From: Mytilus trossulus
Lineage: Eukaryota; Mollusca; Bivalvia; Mytilida; Mytilidae
DNA length: 64,000 nt
Reading direction: 5' to 3'
Assembly (NCBI RefSeq): GCF_036588685.1
Contig: NC_086382.1
Location: 70,653,999-70,717,998, forward strand
Under the pieces are notes generated by a model that was not told the DNA's origin, searched no databases, and saw only the letters and a list, made by a program, of their open reading frames with translations. This document shows positions 49,081 to 59,730 of the stretch, piece by piece. Within the stretch, counting starts at the first letter, position 1; every line of letters starts with the position of its first letter. Both the position numbers and the translations under genes were made by a program.

Positions 49081-49532
49081 AGTTCAATTAACTATAAGGT
49101 AATTCATAATAATCGTTATATGATCTTTTATTTGATTTACATATATTTGATAATGGTCTTATTATGTAATTATCATTGCTTACATAACCAAGACTTTTAA
49201 CATCCATTTCAAAGATAATACAGAAATATAGAGTATACTCTTTAAATTTATTTTCTTATATTATATTAAATACAGTTTATTGTGTCACGGCAGAACTAAT
49301 CTCCAAGCACAAAACATAATATAATTACACATCATTTTTAGTTACTCTCATAAAAACATAATCTTTGATATGCATACCTTTGAAATTCATTGATAACACA
49401 TTTCAAATATGGTTTTCATACTTCATTGATTTTATAAGTAAATCATCAATTATGATCAAAAGCATGTGTACATTGCATGTATTATTTCTCAAATTGTTTA
49501 TGGCAGAGGCAACACATGCATAATTGTTGATT
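49081..49532. other. Non-coding stretch between two minus-strand ORFs
   Basis: No gene. No histone-type 3' stem-loop (GGCTCTTTTCAGAGCC-like) was found downstream of the H4 variant. Confidence 0.5.
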
Positions 49533-49537
49533 TTATT
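49532..49537 (-). promoter_or_regulatory. Polyadenylation signal overlapping the H4-variant stop codon
   Basis: AATAAA on the minus strand at 49537-49532 includes the stop TAA (49535-49533). Canonical replication-dependent histone genes end in a stem-loop instead; none is seen here. Confidence 0.5.
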
Positions 49538-49853
49538 TACAATCAAATCCATACAAAGTACATCCCTGATGTCTTACAGCATGGATGACGTCACTAGCTG
49601 TAACAGTTTTCCTCTTCGCATGGTCCGTGTAAACGATGGCGTCATGTAGAACATGTTGTAAATATACACGCAAAACACCTCTTATTTCCGCGTAAACCAA
49701 GCCAGATATTCTTTTCACACCCCCTCTTCGGGCTAGACGTCTAATTGATGGTTTACTTGGTAACCAGCATGTGCATCGCTTCCTATGACGTTTATTACCC
49801 CCTAATCCTTTACCAGAATGATTTCTCCTATTAGAATCGTTGTCTGCTTCCAT
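49533..49853 (-). CDS. Divergent histone H4 variant
   Basis: An intact, intronless 106-residue protein. Residues 38-103 align without gaps to the H4 fold; against canonical H4 recalled from memory I count about 47 of 68 identities. Kept: [15 protein letters not shown], the DNA-contacting K47-R48 (H4 K44-R45), HAKRKTVTA, and TLYGF. Changed: H4 E52 to Ala (acidic patch), R67 and R92 to His, R95 to Cys, M84 to Ser. The tail is remodelled. It starts [12 protein letters not shown] instead of SGRGKGG; KGLG and KRHRK (counterparts of K8, K16 and K20) remain, but R3, K5 and K12 have no counterpart. H4 21-30 is replaced by a two-residue shorter RCTCWLPS. It is alone, without H1/H2A/H2B/H3 neighbours, and has a polyadenylation signal instead of a stem-loop, so it is probably a replication-independent, perhaps germline, variant. 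A recently silenced H4 copy is the alternative. Confidence 0.85.
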   Translation of the reverse strand: MEADNDSNRRNHSGKGLGGNKRHRKRCTCWLPSKPSIRRLARRGGVKRISGLVYAEIRGVLRVYLQHVLHDAIVYTDHAKRKTVTASDVIHAVRHQGCTLYGFDCK

Positions 49854-50000
49854 CTCAGAAGATCTCAGAATAAATCCATGTCAAAATAAGTTGCTAAAAT
49901 TAATTAAAGTTCCTGGTTTCAATTTGTGATAACATTCAACTTATACATTGCGTTTAAATTTAGATTTTTATAATAAGGACATTTAACAAAATGTCAAAAA

Positions 50001-50238
50001 CATTTTAGCTACGAAACGTCATTAAACAATAATTAAAAATTTTATGCATCAAACTAACAACTTTGATGTTACAGTTTTCAATAAAGTGTGTATAATTCCA
50101 AAATAAATAACAACAAAAACATTTTAGCTACGAAACGTCATTAAACAATAATTAAAAATTTTATGCATCAAACTAACAACTTTGATGTCACAGTTTTCAA
50201 TAGAGCGTGTATAATTCCAAAATAAATAACAACAAAAA
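50001..50238 (+). repeat. 119-bp tandem duplication upstream of the H4 variant
   Basis: Two copies, 50001-50119 and 50120-50238, begin CATTTTAGCTACGAAACGTC and differ at about three positions. They lie 150-390 bp upstream of the H4-variant start codon. Confidence 0.9.
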
Positions 50239-50647
50239 CGGTCATTTTGTATGAATTACAGAAATCTAAAACACAATAAATAAATGCCTGTTAATTAAGT
50301 TTCATGTAATTTGTCAAAAAGGATAAAATGTAGATACACCTGACCAAAAACTCAATATCCTACATAGAAAAAAATATATATAAAAGGGTCAGTAAAATCG
50401 AGTTTATTCTTCAAATACCACGCTATGAAAAAGTGTGTATGTCAATATATTTTTTTCTCCTCGTTGAAATAAAGGAATTAGGAAAGACAGTGTCCTGGCA
50501 TTTCTCCAAATGGCATGTCATTGAGCTACATCTGAGAACATTACAAAAAGTATTTCAATATAATTATGTTCAACAGATTTGCCAGTAAGTTTTAAAGTGG
50601 TGTCCATAAAAAAAGTCCACTTCGGAGCGACAACAAATAAATGGAAC
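50239..50647. other. Non-coding AT-rich stretch
   Basis: No gene or repeat recognised. Confidence 0.4.
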
Positions 50648-51130
50648 AAGAATGTGTCCAAAGTACACGGATGCCCCACTCGCACTATCCTTTTGCATGT
50701 TCCATGGACCGTGAAATTGGGAAATAATCTAGTTAGGCATTAAAATTAGAAAGATTATACTTTAGGGAACATATGTACTAAGTTTCAAGTTGGTTGGACT
50801 TCAAATTCATCAAAAACTACCTTGACCAAAAACTTTAACCTGAAACTTCCACTTTCATTTTCTATGTTCAGTGAAACGTGAAAAAAAAACAAAAGACAAA
50901 AGTCTAATTTGGCTTTAAAATTAGAAAGATCATATCATAAGCAACAAGTGTACTAAGTTTCAAGTTGATCGAACTTTAGCTTCATCAAAAACTACCTTGA
51001 CCAAAAACTTTAACCTGAACGAACGGACGCACAGACGAACGGACGCACTGACGAACGGACGCACAGACGAACGAACGGAGCCACAGACCAGAAAACATAA
51101 TGCCCCTCTACTATCGTAGGTGGGGCATAA
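50648..51130 (+). mobile_element. Pearl-like element, GGGGCATAA-ended family, most complete copy
   Basis: The left arm is AAGAATGTGTCCAAAGTACA + CGGATGCCCCACTCGCACTA. Two cores follow with TTAGAAAGAT, AAGTTTCAAGTTG and AAAACTACCTTGACCAAAAA. A tract of GAACGGACGCACAGAC units lies at about 51019-51078. The right arm ends CGTAGGTGGGGCATAA. CGGATGCCCCAC in the left arm and GTGGGGCAT in the right arm are inverted. Relatives lie at 5010, 14892 and 16176. Confidence 0.8.
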
Positions 51131-51289
51131 ACATTTAAATCATTCTCTTATTGAACTTACAGTCTTCAATTTTACGTGTCATTAGAACAGATTATTCTAA
51201 CAAATACTAAATGAATGCTCTTCTGCGTATCAAATAAACCTGTGTCTTATACTGCAGTTGCAAGCAAAATAAACTCTTCAGTGTTTAGT

Positions 51290-53140
51290 ATTATTTCTAT
51301 TGTCTATTACGTATTTATCCCATATCGATATCATCGTTACTTTTCATTGTTTTTATCTATGTTTCCCTCATTGATACCCTCCCCCTGATTTTTCATTGTC
51401 TCATAATATTTTCCCCATATTGATAACCAGTGACTTTTCATTGTCTATTATGTATTTATCCCATATTGATATCCTGGTGACTTTTCATTGTCTATGGCGA
51501 ATTTTCCCCATATTGATACCCCCCTGACTTATTATTGTCTATAACGTATTTAACCCATATTGATACCCTCGTGACTTTTCATGGTCTATAGCGTATTTTC
51601 CCCGGAGAGATACCATCGTGACTTTTCATTGTCTATTTCTTATTTATCCCATATTGATACCCTCGTGACTTTTCATTGTCTATTACGTTTTTTCCCCATG
51701 GTGATACCATCGTGACTTTATATTGTCGATTACGTATTTATCGCATATTGATACCCCGTGACTTTTCATTGTCTATTACGTATTTTCCCCATATTGATAC
51801 CCCGTGAATTTTCATTGTCTATTACATATTTCTCCCTATTGATACCTCCTAACTTGTCATTGTCTATTACGTACATATCGCGTATTAATACCCCGTAATT
51901 TTTCATTGTTTATTACGTATTTTCCCCATATTGATACCCCGTAACTTTTCATTGTTTATTACGTATTTCCCCCATATTGATACCCCGTGACATTTTATAG
52001 TCTATTACGTATTTTCCCCATATTGACACCCCCATGACTTTTTATTGTCTATTACGTTTTTTCCTCATATTGATACCCCCGAGACTTTTTATTGTCTATT
52101 ACGTATTTTCCCCATATTGATATTCCGTGACTTTTTATTGTCTATTACGTATTTTCCTCATATTGATACCCCCGTGACTTTTCATGGCTACCTTAAATGA
52201 AATTCCGTTCCGTTCCGTTCCGTTCCGTAAAGTACCAATAGCCCTTTTCATTGTTTATTACGTATTTCCCCATAGTGATACCACCGTGACTTTTTATTGT
52301 CTATTACGTATTTTCCCCATATCGATACCCCGTGACTTTTTATTGTCTATTACGTATTTTCCCCATATTGATACCCCGTGACTTTTTATTGTCTATTACG
52401 TATTTTCCTCATATTGATACCCTCGTGACTTTTCATTGTCTATTACGTATTTTCCCCATATCGATACCACGTGACTTTTCATTGTCTATCACGTATTTTC
52501 CCCATATTGATACCCCGTAACTTTTCATTGTTTATTACGTATTTTCCTCATATTGATACCCCTGGACTTTTCATTGTCTATTACGTATTTTCCCCATATT
52601 GATACCCCCAAGACTTTTCATTGTCTATTACATATTTTCCCCATATTGATACCCCGTGACTTTTTATTGTCTATTACGTATTTTCCCCATATTGATACCC
52701 CGTGACTTTTCATTGTCTTTTACGTATTTCCCCCATATTGATACCCCGTGACTTTTCATTGTCTATTACGTGTTTCCCCCCTATTGATACTCCCATGACT
52801 TTTTATTGTCTATTACGTATTTTCCTCACGTTGATACCCCGTGACTTTTCATTGTCTATTACGTATTTTCCCCATATTGATACCCCCGTGACTTTTCATT
52901 TGTTTATTACGTATTTCCCCCATATTGATACCCCGTGATTTTTCATTGTCTATTACGTATATTCCTCACATTGATACACCCGTGATTTTATTGTCTTTTT
53001 TTATTAATTTATTCCACATTGATACCAAAGTGATTCTCCATTGTCTCTTATGTATCAATATTATGTATTTTTCGTACATTTATACCACCGCGACTTTTCA
53101 TTCTTTATATTTTTTTACCCTTATTGATCTACCGTGACTT
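51290..53140 (+). repeat. About 47-bp satellite array, roughly 38-40 degenerate copies
   Basis: The unit is ATTTTCCCCATATTGATACC + CCGTGACTTTTCATTGTCTA + TTACGT, with period mostly 46-48. Copies at both edges are more diverged than those in the centre. At about 52186-52248 the array is interrupted by a different sequence with five ATTCC/GTTCC units (TTCCGTTCCGTTCCG). Long frames such as FLLSITYFPHIDTP run through it because of the period and are not proteins. Confidence 0.9.
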
Positions 53141-53147
53141 TACATAT

Positions 53148-53395
53148 TCACCAGATTTGTTATAACATATGCATCACGACAGGTGCCACATGTGGAGCAG
53201 GATCTGCATACCCTTCCGGAGCACATGAGATTACCCCCAGTTTTTTGCTTATTTTTTTTCTTTTATATGTTGTGTCATGTGTACTATTGTTTGTCTGTTC
53301 GTCTTTTTCATTTTAGCCATTCAGTTCATTGATGATTTATGAGTTCGACTGTCCTGGTATCTTTCTTCCCTCTTTTATTGTATCCTACTTAAGTA
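53148..53395 (+). repeat. Dispersed mussel repeat, CACGACAGGTGCCACATGTGG family
   Basis: Contains ATCACGACAGGTGCCACATG, CTTCCGGAGCACATGAGATT, GTGTACTATTGTTTGTCTGT and ATGAGTTCGACTGTCCTGGT, a high-copy mussel repeat as I recall it. A partial relative in the same orientation lies at 60438-60500 (CACGACGGGTGCCACATATG, CTTACCTTCCGAAGCTC). Confidence 0.7.
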
Positions 53396-53635
53396 CCACC
53401 TTTTATGTAATTTGTTATCGTACATTAGATGCCCAATAAATCTTAGAATCGTTTATAAATACAGGATACAACGCAGTTCACGAAGGTCAAAGATGATCAG
53501 AGATAACTGAAAGATAAGTTTGTTGTTTCCGTAACAATACCTCTTTCGATAGGTTTCCTCCAAGGAAATTATTTGAAAGGAAGCTCAGTAGTATGTATTC
53601 AATATCATTTTAAAACAATTAACTTGTCCGCCAAA

Positions 53636-53792
53636 ATGGAGGCAGCCAGTCCAGTTGGTCAAGCTAATGCGGGAATAGCTGTTTGTCGTGGTATTACAAG
53701 TCTTTGTGTGACTATGATTGCATGGATTCTGACATTATCTGCTATCATTGGAATAGCGAATGATAATTGGAGCATTTTGAATAGCGAACTAG
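53636..53792 (+). CDS. Four-transmembrane protein, exon 1
   Basis: The ATG at 53636 sits in a strong context (CCAAAATGG) and no in-frame ATG lies upstream in the same open stretch. The exon encodes residues 1-52, with a short cytosolic N-terminus MEAASPVGQANAG and the first membrane span at about residues 24-41. It ends in phase 1 at CTAG before GTTTGT. Joining it to 54234 gives an uninterrupted frame (EL-G-CGLKAAFG). The complete protein has 176 residues with four spans and a lysine-rich C-terminus. The layout is tetraspan, like claudin/PMP22 or MARVEL proteins, but I see no W-GLW-C-C claudin signature and do not recognise the family. Confidence 0.75.
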
Positions 53793-54233
53793 GTTTGTTT
53801 GTCTTTTTTTAGTATTAGTATTTCACGAAATTACTTACTGAATCTCGATTGTACATAGATATATAAACCCATCAATGGGAAATAGTAGTACACATAAGAC
53901 AAAACAAGGTCAGCTAAACGACTCCTACAATGGAAGCGTATACACCGTTCGATATAATAAGACTAAATATATAAGCGACATCTTGTGAAACAACCAAATA
54001 GCTAAAGAAAAAGATTAGATGTTGGTCTCTTGTGGACAGTTGTCTCATTGGCAATCATACGAGATTCATACTACATTTTCTTTTTTATAGGTTGAAAAAA
54101 ATAGTCATCAGAACAAAACCAATAAGTCTTCGACGGAAAAGTAGAAAACATTATAAATAAAGATATTTATAATACTACATGAAGTACATAATGTACTTCT
54201 AGGTTTACTCATCAGATGTTGTTATTTTTCTAG
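53793..54233 (+). other. Intron 1 of the four-transmembrane gene
   Basis: GTTTGT donor, TTTTTCTAG acceptor. It contains a piece of the dispersed ACCACATCTTCTT-type repeat at 54015-54090 (GGTCTCTTGTGGACAGTTGT, CTCATTGGCAATCATACGAG). Confidence 0.7.
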
Positions 54234-54395
54234 GATGTGGACTAAAAGCTGCCTTTGGACTATTCGTTTGTGCGGATAGTTGTATGTTTTTCCTGATATG
54301 TTGGGATGGAACAAACCTAGTGATATTATGCTATTCACAAACTATGTGTAATTGTGAATGCTATCACATGAACTTCTCCCTTCAGTTAGCTTCTT
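54234..54395 (+). CDS. Four-transmembrane protein, exon 2
   Basis: 162 nt between a clean acceptor TTTTTCTAG and donor GTGAGT, phase 1 at both ends. It encodes residues 53-106: the second span at about 56-76 (LKAAFGLFVCADSCMFFLIC), then a loop with four cysteines at 85, 91, 93 and 95, and the start of the third span (about 100-117). The clustered cysteines in the loop are unusual for a claudin and could form disulphides or bind lipid or metal. Nothing in this exon is named by recall. Confidence 0.75.
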
Positions 54396-57300
54396 GTGAG
54401 TATTCAATAGTATTAAAAGGTTACAATGTACTATATCCAATGGGGTAAAAAAGAAAGAAAAAAAGTTGATGACCGTAACTGCATTCACGGTCATCCCTAG
54501 ATGAATGATGAAAAATTAGGTCAGTTTCTGTTTTGTCTGTTAAAGGCGTTCTATAAAATAAAAAAAGCATTCATTGATACGATGTAAAAGATTCACACGG
54601 AAATCGAAAATTACTTATGAGAAATGTGTACGAATTCGAACTGGAAATTGGATTTAAAAAAAATCGTTATAAAGATGTTCGTAAATCATCATTATAATAT
54701 TTCCAAGATGACCGTAACATATTACAAGGATGACCGTGATTGGTAAACAGATGACCGTAGTTTGAAAAGGATGACCGTAATCTATAAAGAATGACAGTAA
54801 CTTTTAAAGGATGACCATCAATTTAAAGAATTATTCGTACATGTATTTGTCACATGATTACCTCTAATTATCAAATGTTAATTAATAGTGTTGATATAAA
54901 TCGTATTTATAAGACAGCATTATCCTTAAGATAGAAGAGACTAAGACGTGCTTCAATTTCATAATTCAAATTTACAACAAAATACAACTGTCTGTCAAAA
55001 TGGTTCAACATTATAATCAGGTTGTGAGAAAATTTAGTTTAAAAAGTGTATAGTTTTTGCAACAACAAAAGGCAGATTGCTTCTCGACATTTCAAAGACA
55101 TAAAAAATGTAAAGAAACATGACTTTTTCACAAAATTCGAATAAAATAAACTACTTTTTCCGAATAAAAGCATTCTATTTGAATGAATAAAATGGTTCTC
55201 ATCGTTATTTTGTATAATCATAATATGAAACTTGGTAAAAAAAGAAATATTTACACAAAATTGATTTTTCTGATCGTGAAAGAATCCGTACCGCTTTTTT
55301 GAAGATCGTGAACATGATCGTGAAAGATCTGATGCTACGACGACGTTTAGATTGTTCTTCAATTATATAATAATTAACATTTGTTATAGGTACTGAGAAA
55401 AACTTAATAGGCCGATATCCTCAATTAAATTGAAGCATTTTATGTATAAAAAAATTATATCTATTAGCCTGTAAATAGTTATCAAAGGTACCAGGATTAC
55501 ATCCGGCACAATAGCTCTTGTTCAAACATAAACCTCGAGGAGCCAATGAACTAATACTTATAAAGACAATCCATATAATCGCTTGCTCAAGATATAAGCG
55601 GAGTAACAGGAGAACAAAAAATACAAACAAATTATTATTTGTGCATTTGTGAACATGAGAGTTATTTGTATAATAATTGGCTGATTGTAGGATGAAGGTT
55701 TTTATTGTCATGTGAAGTACTCACTTATAACGAGTTATAGGATAACTACATTTTGTATATTAGATCCTATAAATTACATGTCCGTCAGACAGGATTCACC
55801 TGACCTCGACTTTATCTCATTTCATGGATCAAGAATTAGTTTTGTGGTCAAGTCCGTATCGCGGATTCTTTAAGCTTTGGGATAACTCTGTTGTTATGAG
55901 TGTATGGTGTACATGTTTTACTTCTGCAAGGTTTCAAATAACATTGACCTTATAACCATGCATCATTTGGCAATGCTCGTTTTATGTTGTTTGGCCTTTT
56001 ATACCTGTATGTTATAACACCACGGTATTTGGTGTATGGTGTACCTGTCTGTCTGCATGTTTCATGTATGACGTCAATTGTATTAGATATATCGAATGAT
56101 AGTAAGATGTCCATGTCTGGCCGTCGGTAGGGGTAAATATACTATCGACCTTATGTTCCAAATTAATTGACCAGACCTAACTTTTACATTTGTCAGTTTC
56201 TAAGTGTGAGGATCGGAAGACCTATATTTGGTGTACGGGATGTTTGTAGAGATCTGTATGGCATGGTTTATCTGACCTTGACCTCTTTTTATGAACCATT
56301 GACAATCTTAAGCGTACATGTATTTGACACTTCTAGTTAAACTCTCAAGTGATATTACAGACGTTGAAAAAATATACTATCATAACTTAAGCAGAAGAGA
56401 CATTTCAGCATTTGCGCTCTGGTATTCTTTAGTCTGTAGTACAAAGTTATCTCATTGGAAATCAATTCACATCTGCAACGTTGTATAACGACAAATAGAA
56501 CTTAAGGAAGTACTGTTGAACAAAATGTTGGGTATCCTTCAATCTCAAATTGTTCATGAACGATGCTATTTTTACTGTAAGTGTTTTAAGGTAACACGAT
56601 ACCGAATGGCATATCTCCCGATTTCCAAACTTTTTGGCACATGTGTTCTTTGATTCGAGTTACATCAGACTATGTAATAAAAAATGGGGGTCACCATTTT
56701 TGTTTTCTTGGTATTTTCATAAGAAAACGTCAATTTTGGCGACAAATTTACTTAGGTATATAGGGGAAATGCCTATTTTTCGGCTTAAGTTTTTAGATTT
56801 TCCAATGGATGGCTATGTTCTGATATACGGAGAAAAACAAAAAACTAACATAATATCCAGGATTGCATACTGAATCCATACACGTATAGAAACTTATATG
56901 TCACCATCCTTGTTTTTGAGATAAATGGCTTCAAAGATGATTGATACCATTAGAATTTGGCCGAAAACGTGTGACGTTATTGAATACAGAATGTAACGTT
57001 ATTCCTACTCAGAGAAATGGAAAACAAAATATGTGTCGGAATCTGAATGGTGTTTATTTTATTTAATTTCCCCTGTCGGTAGTCGTAAATTTCCTAGTAA
57101 TGCAATATGAAATATTTTGTCCCGCTAATAGAAATTTCATTCAAATGAATTAACATTAATTTTGTCTGATTTTCACACCAAACGAGCATATTGTAATTCA
57201 GTGGTTGTGGTTTGTTTATGTGTAGTCTTTTTCCCGGCCGTTATTGAAATTCTTGATAAAGATGAACATTAAAGCTATTATTTTTTTAATTCAACACTTT

Positions 57301-58384
57301 ATCATCGAAAGTTAGATAAAAAAAAAACTAAAAACTTCAAAATAGTTACAGGTTTCAACCAGTTGCAGGTATATAAAATGGTAAACGATATATTGCTTTC
57401 TGATTACAACATGCATGAGTATGTACCGCAAGACGATAAATAAACGTGTACTTATTTTAATTAAGAAAAGTGAAATAAAATATATGGCAACGTATGGATG
57501 TATCATTCATGATGATTTTTTTTTAATTCAAATGTCACTTGCTTCAGATATATAAAATAACTCTCAGAATTTGATTCATTGCTGTTGTGCCGAAGTTTGC
57601 GTTAATTCCTAAAACGATCAATATTCTAATTGATACGAATATTATTCAAGTGATATTTAAATTTCCTCGTTGGTCTCTGGAAGATTTGTGTAAAACATGT
57701 TAAATATTTGTTGTCGAGTTGCTGTCTCATTGAAATGTACCCAAATCAGATTTTGTTGAAATATTATGGTATATTAAAACCGGTTATATTAAAAAGAGAA
57801 ACGCATTTCAACAAGGTGAAATCAAATATTTTATTATTTAATATTTTATATATATATTCTTCGTATGATTTAAGGATATGATATGACTAAAGTAACTGAA
57901 TTTCGTATGGTTGTGTAATGTGTACAATGTACAACCAATCTATACTTTTCTCAGGTTGGTTGTATGACTAATATCTTTACATTATATCCATTGGATTAAT
58001 ATATGTGATTTTTGTTTCATACTTTCTGTGCCTAGTCCAAAGCTAATGGGTATAGTCTTTTTTGATGGACTTTTAAAATCAAATGATATGTATACGACTC
58101 TCCGACAAAATGTAAATAAAAAGAGGAAAACCCGCCAATAACGTACCAAAATAGTCACTGTGAATTTTCGAATGGCTTGAAGTTGAATGGTGTCTTATGG
58201 CAAAATTGCCAGTGAAAGAAAAAGTAACCGAATAGCAACAATATATTTTTCTAAATATTCTTTACATATACATAGTTGTATGTTTATATTCTGATGAGGG
58301 AATAAAGAAGGAAAAAAAAAGAATCCCCATAATGAAGTGTATCATTCACATTTATAATAAAATATAAATGTTTGTTTCTTTCAG
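54396..58384 (+). other. Intron 2 of the four-transmembrane gene
   Basis: A 3,989-bp intron, GTGAGT to TTTCTTTCAG. It holds the GATGACCGTAA motif cluster at 54468-54835. Otherwise it is AT-rich; the open frames at 55039-55362, 55421-55711 and 56634-56873 show no domain or splice context. AAGGTAACACGATACCGAAT near 56588 resembles a dispersed repeat edge. Confidence 0.65.
54468..54835 (+). repeat. Dispersed GATGACCGTAA motifs with one hairpin
   Basis: At 54468-54495 GATGACCGT pairs with ACGGTCATC across a 10-nt loop. From about 54706 to 54825 the word GATGACCGTAA or a near form recurs six times, about 25 bp apart, separated by AT-rich spacers. Confidence 0.6.
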
Positions 58385-58596
58385 TTGGAATGCTACTAAT
58401 TGGAGCCATAATTCACGGGACTAATGACCCTGATAATATAAATTGGACCTTTTGGTTCTGTTTAGTATCGTCTCTCCTCTGTCTTATACTAGGAATAATG
58501 TGGAAAATTACTCAAAAAATGAAAAGATTTGTGAAGAAAGAAGCAAGTGGGGCTCTAGATGGAATGGGTGCTGGTGTAATTGCAGGAATGATATAA
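58385..58596 (+). CDS. Four-transmembrane protein, exon 3 and stop
   Basis: Begins after TTTCTTTCAG and completes the split codon (residue 107, Phe). It encodes the rest of span three (LLIGAIIHG), a short loop TNDPDNINW, span four at about 128-146 (FWFCLVSSLLCLILGIMW) and a cytosolic tail with KITQKMKRFVKKEASG and a Gly-rich end GMGAGVIAGMI. The stop is at 58594-58596, with AATAAA 12 bp downstream. The three-exon join has consistent phases and no stop, which strongly supports a real gene even though each exon is short. Confidence 0.75.
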
Positions 58597-58607
58597 TGAC
58601 AGAACTG

Positions 58608-58613
58608 AATAAA
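58608..58613 (+). terminator. Polyadenylation signal of the four-transmembrane gene
   Basis: AATAAA within CTGAATAAACTTTC, 12 bp after the stop codon, implying a very short 3' UTR. Confidence 0.5.
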
Positions 58614-59603
58614 CTTTCTAGGTGTAAATGATTATTAATAATTTTTTTTTTACGCATTATGATAATGGTTAAAAACTTGGCTCAGTAGACTGTTTTAGCA
58701 TTACAAGATTAACTATATTTAATTACAATTCAAAGATTTTCAACATCCAGTTGAAAGATAATCCACATTAATAATCCGTCAGTGGTTTGCAAACGCTTAC
58801 ATTGATACTGAGGCATAGTTCATGTAGGACTATGTTCAAGGAGTAAACAGGTTAAAAGGTTCTGAAAAAAGTCGACATATGTTTTGAAGTTAACATAAAA
58901 CATATGTGACTCTCTAGTCGTAACTTTCTGTCTTTAAATTAGTATTCTTGTTAGTTTTTAGCTTTGTATAATGTCGATTCAGTCAACCCCTTTACAATTG
59001 GCTTTATAGATAATAGAAGAAAAAGGATATAGATTATCCATTTAAGTTCCAAAATCAGTCCGTGCACGGCTAAAACACAAGAAGAAAAGCAACAGCGATT
59101 TTATTAAAGTATTTTGCATTTTTAAATCTCTTTGTCGGGTTAAAGGCTGGTTGGGCTCCCGCAGGTATGGTTCGCGTTGTGCCTGTATCAAAATGTTTAG
59201 CCTGAATTGCATTGATTGTCGTTTGTTGGTGTACACCTGCTCTAAAACACATTACGGGACTATAAAATTAAAGCAACCGGACATCCCTATGTGCCTGTAT
59301 CAATCGTATTCGTTGGCCTTAGCAAATTTTCATCAATACTTTACTCAACCGTGATGGACGTTGACGTGATTAGAAATTCGATAAATGTCTTCATCAACCA
59401 ACTCGTCTTCTTTATCTTTTCTAAATGAACATTAAAAATTAATTGAAAATATTTGAAATTAAAATATGTATGTAGGTAACATTCTATAAGGTCCAAAGTC
59501 ATTAAGTTGAAATTTGCATAATGAAGATGTCGGTATCAAAGTACAATGTACTAGATAGCTCATTAAATATTCATCAAATTTCAATAATTATTATTCATAG
59601 ATA
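58614..59603. other. Non-coding AT-rich stretch
   Basis: No gene is supported; overlapping short frames near 59042-59354 on both strands have no family features. Confidence 0.4.
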
Positions 59604-59730
59604 TAAGAAGATGTGGTATGAGTGTCAATGAGACAAGTTGAATTCTCCATTCAAGTCACACTTTATAAAAGTAAACCATTATAGGTCGTCAACACGGAGC
59701 CTTGGCTCACATCGAACAGCAAGCTCTATG
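59604..59730 (-). repeat. Dispersed mussel repeat, AAGAAGATGTGGTATGAG (reverse)
   Basis: Reads AAGAAGATGTGGTATGAGTG, TCAATGAGACAAGTTGAATT, AGTAAACCATTATAGGTCGT, GAGCCTTGGCTCACATCGAA and CAGCAAGCTCT. Same family as 5921-6245; it is the reverse of 29858-29992. Confidence 0.75.

Noticed and set aside
52184..53137. Several plus-strand ORFs rich in FLLSITYFPHIDTP
   Set aside because: Products of the roughly 47-bp satellite; frames shift and stop wherever the unit length changes.
55039..55362. 107-residue minus-strand ORF
   Set aside because: Lies within the large intron of the four-transmembrane gene, with no domain, start context or splice site.
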